Shown here in pieces: positions 45,511 to 54,353 of a stretch of DNA of 64,000 nt (its first letter is position 1; every line of letters begins with the position of its first letter). The DNA lies in NCBI GenBank assembly GCA_900596015.1, contig UVIF01000023.1:558001-622000 (forward strand), in the 5' to 3' direction. Below the pieces are notes generated by a model. It was not told the DNA's origin. It worked only from the letters and a program-made list of their open reading frames with translations, and ran no database searches. The position numbers were made by a program, and so were the translations under genes. The DNA is from Pseudomonas viridiflava. GTDB taxonomy: Bacteria > Pseudomonadota > Gammaproteobacteria > Pseudomonadales > Pseudomonadaceae.

Positions 45511-45795
45511 CGGTTGACCTCCAGACGTGTTGAAACAGATAAAGCGAACATCGGAAAGCGCCTGCGTCTGGCTTGCGGTCGCTGAGTGTAATCGACCGTT
45601 TTCAATCCAATTAATACTGAATAAACATAAGCTTAGACAGTGATCGTCAGGCCGCTCTGGCGTGGCGGACTTGACGGTCATGATCGCCACCAGCGCTTGT
45701 AGTGACAGTTCAAGAGGGGCGATGCGAGGCGCCCTGCTCTCGGGTCGAGCATCTAAGGGGTGTAGCTTTCCAACAGATATTCGCAACAAAATATG
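45511..45795. other. AT-rich intergenic region before the amino-acid transporter operon
   Basis: No gene is supported here. An AT-rich stretch at about 45600-45640 is the likely promoter region of the minus-strand transporter operon, but no convincing -35/-10 pair could be fixed. Confidence 0.4.
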
Positions 45796-45813
45796 AATAA
45801 TAACCATTCCTAT
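45795..45813 (+). promoter_or_regulatory. Candidate Fur box before the siderophore receptor gene
   Basis: GAATAATAACCATTCCTAT lies in an AT-rich segment 93 bp before the receptor ATG. The core AATAATAACCATT matches 11 of 13 bases of the central Fur consensus AATGATAATCATT, while the flanks match poorly. The position suits iron repression. Confidence 0.5.
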
Positions 45814-45905
45814 TTGTTACAGTTCTGCTTGTGCTGATCGTCGAGACGGAGGCGCGGCCTGATTTCGTCCTTCAGGCAAACAACGTTTAACGCACAGGAG
45901 TCCCC

Positions 45906-48077
45906 ATGCCGGCAAAAAAAATCTTTGCCTATCACCCGCTGACACTGGCGATGCTACTCAGTGGCCTGCCACTGAGCACGGCCTACGCCGCCGACAGCGC
46001 CAGCGCTGCCATATCCAACGCCACCCTGGAGCTGCAGGAAACCACCATCGATGCCCAGGCCCTGGAAAACCCGACTGGCCGGATCCGTGGACCTGTGGCG
46101 ACTCGCAGCACCAGCGCAAGCAAGACCGACTCGGCGATCAAGGATATTCCTCAGTCGATTTCGGTCATCACCCGCGACGAGATGGACAACCGCAAGACCG
46201 ACACCTTGGCCGAGGCCTTGAGCTACACGCCAGGCGTGATCGCGCAGCCAGGCGGGTTCAGCCGTGTAGCCGACGACTTCGTGATCCGTGGCTTCAACGT
46301 CGGTTCAGGCACCGGCGGCATTCTGCGCGACGGGATGAAACTGCAAGGCAGCGTGTATGACGGAGGCATCGAGCCCTACGGCCTGGAGCGCGTGGAAGTG
46401 GTAAAGGGTGCTTCTTCTGTGTTGTACGGCCAACTGTCGCCGGGCGGTCTGCTCAACACCATCACCAAGCGCCCGACCGACACGCCCCTGCATGAAGTCA
46501 ATATCGAATACGGCAGCCATGCGCGCAAACAGTACAGCTTCGACCTGGGCGGCCCGATCGACGACGCCGGACAGTTCTCCTATCGCCTGACCGGCCTTTG
46601 GCGCGACAGTGGCACCCAGACCACCGATACCGACGACGACCGCCGCTACATCGCACCCGCCTTCACCTGGCGCCCGAACGACAGCACCTCGCTGACGGTC
46701 CTGGCCAACTACCAGGAAACCCGTACCGGCTTTGCACCACCGCTGGATTTCGACCTGACCACCTCGTCCAGCACTCGCTACCCCAAGGTCGACCGCGACC
46801 TGTTCACCGGCGAGCGCGGCTTCGATCACTACAACAACTACTCGACCAGTCTGGGCTACCTGTTCGAACACGATTTCACACCTGACTTGAAAATCCGCCA
46901 TTCGCTACGCCACTTCGAGGCGGACCTGAGCTGGGACTACATGCAGATCGCTGATACCGGCAGCGCCGCCCTGCGCAACCGAGGCCAGCTGGCGCGCCGA
47001 CCTAGCATTCGCCGCGAGCGCTCGGAAGGCTGGACCAGCGACAACAACGTGCAATGGACCCTCGACAGCGGCCGCTGGCAGCACGTCCTGCTGGCGGGCG
47101 TGGACTACTACCACAAGACCTACGACTCTCATCGCTTCGCTGGCGCCAACTCCATGTTCAGTCCGGCCAATCCGGTGTACGGCGCTGCGACCAACGTCAC
47201 AACTGCCAACACCGGCTCGGACCTGCACAGCGCTCAGACCGGCGTCTACCTGCAAGACCAGATCAAGTTCGACGACAAGTGGATTCTACTGCTGGGCGGT
47301 CGTCAGGATTGGGCCGAAAGCCGAACCTACAGCTTCGCCACTGGCGCTCGCACGCCGCGCGATGACAAGAAAGCCACCGGCCGTGTCGGCCTGGTCTACC
47401 AAGCGGACAACGGGCTGGCGCCTTATGTCAGCTGGAGCCAGTCGTTCCTGCCGGCCAACGTCTTCAACGCCAACGCCAACACCTCGTTCGATCCGACCGA
47501 GGGCGAGCAGTACGAGATCGGCGTGCGCTACACCCCGCCCGGCACCACAGCGCTGCTGAGCGCCGCGGTCTACGACCTCAAGCAGAAAAACTCCCTGAGC
47601 ACCGACCTCACCGGCAACAGCGTGCAGTTCGGTGAAACCCGCTCACGCGGTGTGGAGCTTGAGGCCAAAGCGGAGATCACCGCGAATCTGAGCGCCACTG
47701 CGTCGTACACCTACACCGATGCAAAGATCACCGACGATGCGGTGTCCACCCGCGTAGGTACGCGCATCGACGGCGTGCCGTATCACATGGCCAACCTGTG
47801 GGCCGACTACCGCTTGACTGCCTTGGGCCTGCCTCAGGTCGTGGTCGGCGGCGGCGCCCGCTACATGGGCACCAGCCGTACGTCCAGCTCGGACGCCAAC
47901 GAGAAGGTCTCCGCCTACACCCTGTTCGACGCGAAAGTCACCTATGAAGTCGACAAGAACTGGACCGTGGCCATGAAGGCGCAAAACGTCGCCAACGAGA
48001 AGTACCTGTTCTGCAACGTCTCGTGCCGCTACGGCGACGAGCGAGCGCTGATCGGTTCGGTCGACTATCGCTGGTAA
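45906..48077 (+). CDS. TonB-dependent siderophore receptor, hydroxamate (FhuA/FoxA) type
   Basis: This 723-residue outer-membrane receptor has a signal peptide ending near STAYAADSAS. It begins its plug soon after (DSAIKDIPQSISVITRDEMD), with GLERVEVVKGASSVLYGQLS near 160, so it lacks an N-terminal STN signalling domain. The barrel ends CNVSCRYGDERALIGSVDYRW, with two cysteines close together as in FhuA/FoxA-type ferrichrome or ferrioxamine receptors. It is unrelated in detail to the three sigma-54-linked receptors to the left. A candidate Fur box is upstream. Confidence 0.88.
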   Translation: MPAKKIFAYHPLTLAMLLSGLPLSTAYAADSASAAISNATLELQETTIDAQALENPTGRIRGPVATRSTSASKTDSAIKDIPQSISVITRDEMDNRKTDTLAEALSYTPGVIAQPGGFSRVADDFVIRGFNVGSGTGGILRDGMKLQGSVYDGGIEPYGLERVEVVKGASSVLYGQLSPGGLLNTITKRPTDTPLHEVNIEYGSHARKQYSFDLGGPIDDAGQFSYRLTGLWRDSGTQTTDTDDDRRYIAPAFTWRPNDSTSLTVLANYQETRTGFAPPLDFDLTTSSSTRYPKVDRDLFTGERGFDHYNNYSTSLGYLFEHDFTPDLKIRHSLRHFEADLSWDYMQIADTGSAALRNRGQLARRPSIRRERSEGWTSDNNVQWTLDSGRWQHVLLAGVDYYHKTYDSHRFAGANSMFSPANPVYGAATNVTTANTGSDLHSAQTGVYLQDQIKFDDKWILLLGGRQDWAESRTYSFATGARTPRDDKKATGRVGLVYQADNGLAPYVSWSQSFLPANVFNANANTSFDPTEGEQYEIGVRYTPPGTTALLSAAVYDLKQKNSLSTDLTGNSVQFGETRSRGVELEAKAEITANLSATASYTYTDAKITDDAVSTRVGTRIDGVPYHMANLWADYRLTALGLPQVVVGGGARYMGTSRTSSSDANEKVSAYTLFDAKVTYEVDKNWTVAMKAQNVANEKYLFCNVSCRYGDERALIGSVDYRW

Positions 48078-48098
48078 GGGCTGATCAGTGACACGTCG

Positions 48099-48117
48099 AC
48101 CAGCCTCTTTGGCTGGT
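48099..48117 (+). terminator. Candidate terminator hairpin after the siderophore receptor gene
   Basis: ACCAGCC at 48099-48105 pairs with GGCTGGT at 48111-48117 around TCTTT. It lies 22 bp after the stop and has no T run. Confidence 0.45.
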
Positions 48118-48546
48118 ATCAGGTTCGCCTGGTAGATTGGGCTTTGTATCTGTCACGCACTGGAAACGAAGAACACAGGTGTACGGCACACATGCCTCTT
48201 CGAACCGGGCGTTCATTTCTTCCAGGCTCAAGGTCAAGTCAGTGTCTATGCCAGACAGACGTTCGATGGCCACGCGTTCAGAACGCAGATCCTCAAGGTC
48301 ATCCTGCAGCGCTTGATAAGCGACCTGTTTTCGCACGAACGACCGAGTGTCTTGGTAGACTTGTCTCCCGTCACGTTTCGTACGGAGCCGACCTGCATGG
48401 CAAACACCTCGCCAGCCCTTTTTCGTCCTCGAATAGTGGCCCCGGCGAAAGTGGTCAAGGTCATTCTCACAGTGGTAAAACTTACCACTCACCCCACGAA
48501 AACGTCCGAAAACGCCCGAAAACTGGTACAAAACGCGCAGAGTAAA
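48118..48546. other. Unusual intergenic region upstream of dusA, possible element remnant
   Basis: No confident gene lies here. On the minus strand a protein-like stretch occurs (about 48130-48350; RKQVAYQALQDDLEDLRSE, LSLEEMNARFEEACVPYTC), but it has no convincing start. A perfect hairpin AGTGGTAA-AAC-TTACCACT occupies 48471-48489. The 3' part is less GC-rich than the surroundings. The 5' end of dusA is a known integration site for genomic islands, so this may be scar DNA. Confidence 0.35.
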
Positions 48547-49557
48547 ATGGTACAGAATGTAGCTGAAACGCCCGCCGCACCTAGCCTGGAGCCCTCCCGC
48601 CGCTTCAGCGTGGCACCCATGATGGATTGGACCGACCGCCACTGTCGCTACTTCCTGCGCCTGCTCTCGCGGCACACCTTGCTCTACACCGAAATGGTCA
48701 CCACCGGCGCTTTGCTCAATGGCGATCACGAGCGCTTTCTGCGCTACGACGATGCCGAGCACCCCATCGCGCTGCAGTTGGGTGGAAGCACGCCGGCCGA
48801 TCTGGCGGCGTGCGCGCGCATGGCGCAGGCGCACGGTTACGACGAGGTCAATCTGAACGTGGGCTGTCCCAGTGATCGTGTGCAGAACAACATGATCGGC
48901 GCCTGCCTCATGGCGCACCCTGCGCTGGTGGCCGACTGCGTCAAGGCCATGCGCGATGCGGTGTCGATTCCGGTCACGGTCAAGCACCGCATCGGCATCA
49001 ATGGGCGCGACAGCTATGAGGCGCTGGGCGATTTCGTCGGGCAGGTGCGCGAGGCTGGCTGCCGCAGTTTTACCGTGCACGCACGGATTGCCATCCTTGA
49101 GGGCCTGTCGCCCAAGGAAAACCGCGACATTCCCCCGCTGCGCTATGACATTGCCGAGCGCTTGAAGGCGGATTTTCCGGACCTGGAAGTGATACTCAAT
49201 GGTGGCATCAAGACGCTGGAAGCCTGCGCCGAGCATCTGCAGACCTTCGATGGTGTGATGCTGGGACGCGAGGCCTATCACAACCCATACCTGTTGGCGC
49301 AGGTCGACCAGCAGTTGTTCGGCAGCGACGCGCCGGTGCTTAGCCGTTTCGACGCGCTGCGGCAGATGCGGCCGTACATTGCCGCGCATATCGCGTCAGG
49401 CGGTGCCATGCACCACGTTACGCGGCATATGCTCGGATTGGGTGCGGGCTTTCCCGGCGCGCGCAAGTTCCGCCAGCTGCTGTCGGTGGACATCCACAAG
49501 ACCGATGACCCGCTGGCGCTGCTCGATCAGGCCGGGGCGTTGCTCGAAGGGCGCTGA
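48547..49557 (+). CDS. dusA: tRNA-dihydrouridine synthase A
   Basis: The 336-residue FMN enzyme reduces uridines 20/20a in the tRNA D-loop. Hallmarks are RRFSVAPMMDWTDRHCRYF at 18-36, ALQLGGSTPADLA, the catalytic Cys107 in NLNVGCPSDRVQ, KHRIGIN near 158, and the FMN phosphate site LNGGIKTLE with GVMLGREAYHNPY. The start is ATG 48547, giving normal length, but no ribosome site precedes it and the frame stays open for 78 codons upstream. The start is therefore uncertain. The 5' region may have been rebuilt by a past insertion. Confidence 0.92.
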   Translation: MVQNVAETPAAPSLEPSRRFSVAPMMDWTDRHCRYFLRLLSRHTLLYTEMVTTGALLNGDHERFLRYDDAEHPIALQLGGSTPADLAACARMAQAHGYDEVNLNVGCPSDRVQNNMIGACLMAHPALVADCVKAMRDAVSIPVTVKHRIGINGRDSYEALGDFVGQVREAGCRSFTVHARIAILEGLSPKENRDIPPLRYDIAERLKADFPDLEVILNGGIKTLEACAEHLQTFDGVMLGREAYHNPYLLAQVDQQLFGSDAPVLSRFDALRQMRPYIAAHIASGGAMHHVTRHMLGLGAGFPGARKFRQLLSVDIHKTDDPLALLDQAGALLEGR

Positions 49558-49574
49558 TCGCCCAACGATGCATC

Positions 49575-49606
49575 ATTGGCCAGATTCAAGATTGGCCGGA
49601 TTCAAG
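49575..49606. repeat. 16-bp tandem direct repeat
   Basis: ATTGGCCAGATTCAAG is followed immediately by ATTGGCCGGATTCAAG, with one mismatch. It is 18 bp after the dusA stop. The function is unknown. Confidence 0.7.
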
Positions 49607-49753
49607 CGCATACTCGATCCATTGAACCGTCGCGCGGCGCGACACTCGAACGTAGGTCTTTCCGCCGCCCTCCCCCTGCTGCACGCCCTTGGCCCTTGAG
49701 CCGGACGCAGCGCTCGGGTAACGTCATTCATTCGCACAGGACAGAGCACGCTC

Positions 49754-50683
49754 ATGACTTCCAAGCTGGAACAACTCAAGCAAATGACCACCGTGGTCGC
49801 CGACACCGGCGACTTCGACGCCATCTCCAAGCTCAAGCCGGTCGACGCCACCACCAACCCGTCGCTGCTGCTCAAGGCTGCCTCGCTGGAAGCCTACAAG
49901 GACATGCTGCGCAAGACCATCAGCGACAGCAACGGTGATGTCGGCTTGGCCTCGGACACCTTCGCGGTCGCCGTGGGCACTGGCATCCTAAAGGCCATCC
50001 CCGGCCGCATCTCCACCGAAGTGGACGCGCGCCTCTCTTTCGACGAGCAGGCCCTGCTGGCCAAGGCCAGCCAGATCATCGACCTGTACGAGAAGGCCGG
50101 TGTCGGTCGCGAGCGTGTGCTGATCAAACTGGCCTCTACCTGGGAAGGCATCCGCGCCGCCGAGAAGCTGGAAAAGGCAGGCATCCAGTGCAACCTGACC
50201 TTGCTGTTCTCCTTCGCCCAGGCGCAAGCGTGCGCCGATGCCGGTGTGTTCCTCATCTCGCCGTTCGTGGGTCGCATCTACGACTGGTACAAGAAATCCA
50301 CCGGCCAGGAATACACCGGTTCGGACGATCCAGGCGTGCAATCGGTGACGCGCATCTACAACTACTACAAAGCCAACGACTACAAGACCGTGGTCATGGG
50401 CGCCAGCTTCCGCAACATCAACCAGATCGAGCAACTGGCCGGTTGTGATCGCCTGACCATCAGCCCGGAGCTGCTGCACAAGCTGGCAGAAGATGAAGGC
50501 ACGCTGGAGCAGAAACTCAAGCCAGGCAATGCCGGCGAACCCAAGCAGATCCTCACCGAGGCGCAGTTCCGCTGGGCATCGAACGAAGACGCAATGGCCA
50601 CTGAAAAGCTGGCTGAAGGCATTCGTCAATTCGCTCGCGATCAGGAGAAACTCGAAACCCTGCTGACTGCCAAGGTTTCCTGA
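49754..50683 (+). CDS. tal: Transaldolase
   Basis: This is a 309-residue transaldolase of the TalB class, acting in the non-oxidative pentose phosphate pathway. It transfers dihydroxyacetone between sugar phosphates. Signature DATTNPSLL is at 31-39 and the Schiff-base lysine is Lys125 in RVLIKLASTWEG. DPGVQSVTRIYNYYK and the SFRNINQIEQLAGCD phosphate site follow. The next gene pair on the opposite strand is rssC/rssB, the order seen in Pseudomonas core genomes. A strong terminator follows. Confidence 0.94.
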   Translation: MTSKLEQLKQMTTVVADTGDFDAISKLKPVDATTNPSLLLKAASLEAYKDMLRKTISDSNGDVGLASDTFAVAVGTGILKAIPGRISTEVDARLSFDEQALLAKASQIIDLYEKAGVGRERVLIKLASTWEGIRAAEKLEKAGIQCNLTLLFSFAQAQACADAGVFLISPFVGRIYDWYKKSTGQEYTGSDDPGVQSVTRIYNYYKANDYKTVVMGASFRNINQIEQLAGCDRLTISPELLHKLAEDEGTLEQKLKPGNAGEPKQILTEAQFRWASNEDAMATEKLAEGIRQFARDQEKLETLLTAKVS

Positions 50684-50702
50684 TTCCAGCCTGCCGCACA
50701 CG

Positions 50703-50732
50703 AAAAAGGCGACCGCAAGGTCGCCTTTTTTT
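50703..50732. terminator. Rho-independent terminator between tal and rssC
   Basis: AAAAAGGCGACC at 50703-50714 pairs with GGTCGCCTTTTT from 50719 around GCAA, followed by more T. It can serve both convergent genes. Confidence 0.93.
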
Positions 50733-50759
50733 ATAGCAGAGGGAGTCGCCCGAAGGAAC

Positions 50760-51242
50760 TCAGCTCCGTTCCAGGGCGTTGACCAGATCGTGGAAGGCTT
50801 CGCGGTTGGACTCGTTCAGGCCCATGAGAATCTTGTGCGCTTCCAGCACCTTGGCCCTGACCACATCTTCGGACAGATCCTGTGAAGGCAGGTCCGTCAG
50901 GCAATCGGGGCAAGGAATCGGGCGACCGACGATGTTGAACACCTGATCGAAACCCATGGACTGCAGCAGGCGCGTGATGTCCTCGTGGGTCGTCACTACC
51001 GTTGGCAGCAATCCGACTTTTTGACGAGACATGATCGACAGTTTGGCCAGCAAGCCCAGGGTGGTGCTGTCGATGCTGCGGGTCTCGGTCAGGTCGATCA
51101 CGATGGCTGAAAAGTCCAGAGCGGTGAAGATCCGCTCTATTGTCGCATCCAGCGCCGAGCATAGCGTGAGGCGCACCTCACCCACGAATTTCAACACGAA
51201 CGTGCCGCTTTGTTCCGCAAACTGGATTCTACCAGTACTCAT
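50760..51242 (-). CDS. rssC: STAS-domain anti-sigma factor antagonist RssC
   Basis: The 160-residue protein has a STAS domain in its first 110 residues. AIVIDLTETRSIDSTTLGLL contains the Asp58-Ser59 region where such antagonists are phosphorylated. The C-terminal tail includes two Cys (PCPDC). Its ATG at 51242 overlaps the rssB stop by ATGA. In Pseudomonas the RssB/RssC pair controls stability or activity of RpoS, RssC acting in the partner switch with the phosphatase domain of RssB. The symbol rests on gene order (tal, this pair, pilZ, mlaA) and architecture. Confidence 0.85.
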   Translation of the reverse strand: MSTGRIQFAEQSGTFVLKFVGEVRLTLCSALDATIERIFTALDFSAIVIDLTETRSIDSTTLGLLAKLSIMSRQKVGLLPTVVTTHEDITRLLQSMGFDQVFNIVGRPIPCPDCLTDLPSQDLSEDVVRAKVLEAHKILMGLNESNREAFHDLVNALERS

Positions 51243-52423
51243 GCAAGGTTCCTGCTCAGCACCATCAGGGCGATATCATCCGGCATCTCCCCGAGTGTGG
51301 CCAGTCCAAACTTTTGCCGCAAGCCATCCAGGCTGCCGCCCGCTGCGCTGACGATTTCAGGCAATGCAGCTTCTTTTTCCTTCAACGTTTCCCCCGGCAG
51401 CAAGTCCAGTATCCCATCGGAAAACAGGGTAAGGCTGAACTGCTCCGGCAACGCCATGACGTGATCGGTATACGTGGCTTCGTTGAACAGACCCACCGGT
51501 AGGCCACGGCCCTGCAGGTACTGTGTTTGCTGGGGGGTGTACAGCACCGGAAGCGGTAAATGCCCGCCAATGCTGTAGGTCAACAGCCCGGTGTGCTCGT
51601 CGATCACCCCGCCGACCATGGTGACATGCTTGCCCAGGCGGGTGTTGATCAAGCCCCGGTTGATATGCCCCAGCACGTCCGACGGCTTGAATTCGGGCAT
51701 CGACCCACCGCGCCTTGATTCGAACATGAGGCGGGTGGTCATGAATTTCAACAGCACCGTAACGAATGCCGACGAAGCGCCGTGGCCGGAAACGTCGGCC
51801 AGATAGAACGCCACGCGGTGCTCATCGACCCGGAAATAGTCGACGAAATCGCCCGACAGGTACAGCGACGGGATGATCTGGTGTTCGAAACGGAATCCGT
51901 CGGTGCTCCAGGGGCTCTGCGGCAGCATGTTCATCTGCACTTGCCGGCCGGCAGTCTGGTCTTCCTGCAGCAGATGCAGGCTGGCTTCCAGTTCACGATT
52001 GGCCGTTTCCAGCTTCTCGCGGTAGCGACGATTTTCCAGCAGCAGCCGCGAGCGATCCAGGGCCCGGCGAACCGAATGCTCAAGCACCGCCAGATCTTCG
52101 AGGGGCTTTATCAGGTAATCGGCAGCGCCCAAACGCAACGCTTCGACTGCGTCGTTCATCACCCCGGCACCGGACAGCACGATGACCGGAATATCGGGAG
52201 AACGCTCGGTCACCTGGCGAATCAATTCAAGGCCGCCAACCTGCGGCATGCGCAGGTCACAGATGACGAGATCAGGCTGTTGTCGCTCGAATACCTGAAG
52301 GCCCTGCAGGCCATTGTTCGCCTGCAGCACGCTGAAGCTGCTGTCTTCGAGGTAGGCCGCAAGGCTTGCGCGCACCACATCGTCGTCATCGATGATCAGC
52401 AGCGTTGCACTGGTTTTCTGCAT
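51239..52423 (-). CDS. rssB: Response regulator with PP2C phosphatase domain, RssB
   Basis: The 394-residue protein has an N-terminal receiver domain with the acidic pocket DDDD at 12-15, phospho-acceptor Asp56 in LVICDLRMP, and lysine in DYLIKPLED. A linker helix follows (about 120-160), then a PP2C-like SpoIIE phosphatase domain (LSGDFVDYF, FYLADVSGHGASSAFVT, TLFSDGILD). Unlike HsbR it has no kinase domain. Pseudomonas RssB controls the stationary-phase sigma factor RpoS. It is coupled to rssC, which its phosphatase domain probably acts on. Confidence 0.87.
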   Translation of the reverse strand: MQKTSATLLIIDDDDVVRASLAAYLEDSSFSVLQANNGLQGLQVFERQQPDLVICDLRMPQVGGLELIRQVTERSPDIPVIVLSGAGVMNDAVEALRLGAADYLIKPLEDLAVLEHSVRRALDRSRLLLENRRYREKLETANRELEASLHLLQEDQTAGRQVQMNMLPQSPWSTDGFRFEHQIIPSLYLSGDFVDYFRVDEHRVAFYLADVSGHGASSAFVTVLLKFMTTRLMFESRRGGSMPEFKPSDVLGHINRGLINTRLGKHVTMVGGVIDEHTGLLTYSIGGHLPLPVLYTPQQTQYLQGRGLPVGLFNEATYTDHVMALPEQFSLTLFSDGILDLLPGETLKEKEAALPEIVSAAGGSLDGLRQKFGLATLGEMPDDIALMVLSRNLA

Positions 52424-52710
52424 GTGGGCAAACGGCGCCAGAAATTGGTTGTCGTAAGTAGGTCAGCAAGGTAAAAACTGGCGACGAAAGCAATGCATCG
52501 CCTACCTTTACTTCTAGCCTCTCGCGGAGGCGAATACAAGCGCGGGGTGCCCTGAGCATTCGGATGCAGAGATGCCTTGTAAGGCGCAGACGGTACTCCC
52601 ATCCGGCAAGCGTTTCAAGGGTGTTGCGACACGGGCCAAGGCGGGCCGACTGGCCTATTACCTTGGGTTATAAAAACGTCAACAATAGCAACCAGATCGA
52701 AGGACAAACC

Positions 52711-53013
52711 ATGAGCCACAGTGATCGTGACTACAGTGAGAAACGTGATTTCATCCGCATGACCGTGGATGCAGAGGTCAACCTCAGGGTTGGCAACGTT
52801 GTTGTTCCCGCCGTATGCAAGGATCTTTCGAGCACCGGCATGCAGTTGCAAGCCAAGACCCAATTAAGCGTAGGGAATCAGGTTGGTGTGCATCTGCCTT
52901 CGAACCATCCGACGCTGAGCGATCTGAACATCCAGGCTGAAGTGATACGCGTAGAGGATCCGAACGAGGCTGGCCTGCAGATCATAGGCCTGCATACGCT
53001 CAGCATGGACTGA
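52711..53013 (+). CDS. PilZ-domain protein
   Basis: This 100-residue single-domain protein has both c-di-GMP-binding motifs: RxxxR at Arg12-Arg16 (KRDFIRM) and DLSSTG near residue 47. It should therefore bind the second messenger. The chosen ATG at 52711 has AAGGAC upstream; the longer frame has no domain support. It sits divergent from rssB and convergent with mlaA. Confidence 0.87.
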   Translation: MSHSDRDYSEKRDFIRMTVDAEVNLRVGNVVVPAVCKDLSSTGMQLQAKTQLSVGNQVGVHLPSNHPTLSDLNIQAEVIRVEDPNEAGLQIIGLHTLSMD

Positions 53014-53020
53014 ACCCGGC

Positions 53021-53058
53021 GCATTAAAAAGGCGACCCTCGGGTCGCCTTTTTAATGC
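53021..53058. terminator. Bidirectional terminator with 18-bp perfect stem
   Basis: GCATTAAAAAGGCGACCC at 53021-53038 and its exact complement at 53041-53058 enclose a TC loop. The A/T runs give U-tracts in both directions. It lies between the convergent pilZ and mlaA genes. Confidence 0.95.
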
Positions 53059-53068
53059 CTGGTAACAA

Positions 53069-53770
53069 TTAAAAATCGTCTTCTACTTCGCCATCTTTGA
53101 CGCGGAATTCGCGGTTCTGCAGGTAAGCGTTACGCAGGAAGATGTACTTGTCGCCGTTGATCAGCTTTTCGGCAGACAACAGGCTGGCGCGTGTATCCAC
53201 CAGGTTCACGCCCAGCGTGGTATTGCGGGTCGGCACATGGTCGATGTAGCGATACGGTGAGGTATAGGTATCGGGATACTTGGCGAACGCATCGCGCACG
53301 GTGCTTGGCCCCATCAGCGGCAGGACCACATAAGGCCCGCTGCTCACGCCCCAGTAGCCCAGGGTCTGACCGAAATCCTCATCGCTGCGCTGCAGGCCCA
53401 TCTTGGTGCCCACATCGAAGAAGCCGAACAAGCCGAACGTGGTGTTGAAGATCAGGCGCGCAGTGTCAGTACCGGCAGCGGCGGGCTTGAGCTGCATGAC
53501 GTTGTTGGCCAGGTTGCCGACGTCGCCGATGTTGCTGAACACGTTATGGATGCCGTCTTCCAGAAACTGCGGCGTGATCCACTGGTAGCCCTGAGCGATG
53601 GGCTTCAGCGCGTAGGTATCCAGCGTATCGTTGACCCGGAAAATCGCACGGTTGACCGGCTCCCACGGATCTTCTTCGGCGGCCTGTGCTACCACGGGCG
53701 CCACGGCAAGTCCCAGGAGCAGACAGGCTCCAGCCACTCGGTCGATGACAGCTGAACCGGTCAGACGCAT
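53069..53770 (-). CDS. mlaA: Phospholipid-transport protein MlaA (VacJ)
   Basis: The 233-residue envelope protein is part of the Mla system that removes misplaced phospholipids from the outer leaflet of the outer membrane. Family motifs are EEDPWEPVNRAIFRVNDTLD, RLIFNTTFGLFGFFDV, EDFGQTLGYWGVSSGPYVVL and PYRYIDHVPTRNTTL. ATG 53770 has AAGGAG at good spacing. The signal peptide seems to end at VVAQA; unlike E. coli MlaA, no convincing lipobox cysteine is seen at the cleavage region. The end of the protein is acidic (GEVEDDF). Confidence 0.92.
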   Translation of the reverse strand: MRLTGSAVIDRVAGACLLLGLAVAPVVAQAAEEDPWEPVNRAIFRVNDTLDTYALKPIAQGYQWITPQFLEDGIHNVFSNIGDVGNLANNVMQLKPAAAGTDTARLIFNTTFGLFGFFDVGTKMGLQRSDEDFGQTLGYWGVSSGPYVVLPLMGPSTVRDAFAKYPDTYTSPYRYIDHVPTRNTTLGVNLVDTRASLLSAEKLINGDKYIFLRNAYLQNREFRVKDGEVEDDF

Positions 53771-54041
53771 ACGTGTTACTCCTTGAGATACGATTGGGTC
53801 GCATGCGACCGCCAACAAAATGTGACCCAGTATAAAGTGTCCAGGCCGGATTAGGCAGTGCGCTGGCAAACGCAGCGCTGCTGATCAATCTGAACGTACC
53901 CATGCCAGACTTCAGACACGCCCTCAAGTTCATTCGCGCGGCCGTCTGGAACGGCATGGAAATTCCAATGATACGGGCCGACACGGACCTTTGCGCACGG
54001 GGCGCGGTCCATGTAAGTGCCTATCACTCAAGGAGAACGTC

Positions 54042-54305
54042 ATGCCAGCCCGCGAATTGCAGGAACAACTCGATGAACTGCGCGAGCAACTGGAAAAGAA
54101 CCAGACGCTGTCGCTCGAAGAGCGCGAAGACATGCGCGTCCTGATGGAGCAGATCAAGGCGCGCATGGAGCTGGAAAATGCCACGGCAGACCCGTCGGTC
54201 GCCGACAGCGTGAACCTGGCCGTCGAGCGCTTCGAGGTGGATCACCCTGGCGTGGCCGGCGCACTGCGCAATATCGTGCAGACGCTCGGCAACATCGGTA
54301 TCTGA
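54042..54305 (+). CDS. DUF4404-family protein
   Basis: This 87-residue protein is predicted to be mostly helical, with an N-terminal coiled coil (ELQEQLDELREQLEKNQTLS) and a C-terminal VAGALRNIVQTLGNIGI segment. ATG 54042 has AAGGAG just upstream. The function is unknown. Its place next to queF is conserved in Pseudomonas. Confidence 0.82.
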   Translation: MPARELQEQLDELREQLEKNQTLSLEEREDMRVLMEQIKARMELENATADPSVADSVNLAVERFEVDHPGVAGALRNIVQTLGNIGI

Positions 54306-54318
54306 TGACTGTACGACT

Positions 54319-54342
54319 GCAGCCGCCTGCCCAAGCGGCTGC
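54319..54342. terminator. Hairpin between convergent genes
   Basis: GCAGCCGC at 54319-54326 pairs with GCGGCTGC at 54335-54342. It is a GC-rich candidate terminator with no clear T run. Confidence 0.45.
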
Positions 54343-54353
54343 TGGATGCACCC

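Noticed and set aside
48085..49389. 434-codon minus-strand frame covering dusA
   Set aside because: dusA on the plus strand has the catalytic Cys and FMN sites. Only the part outside dusA (about 48130-48350) looks somewhat protein-like and is listed as an unresolved region.
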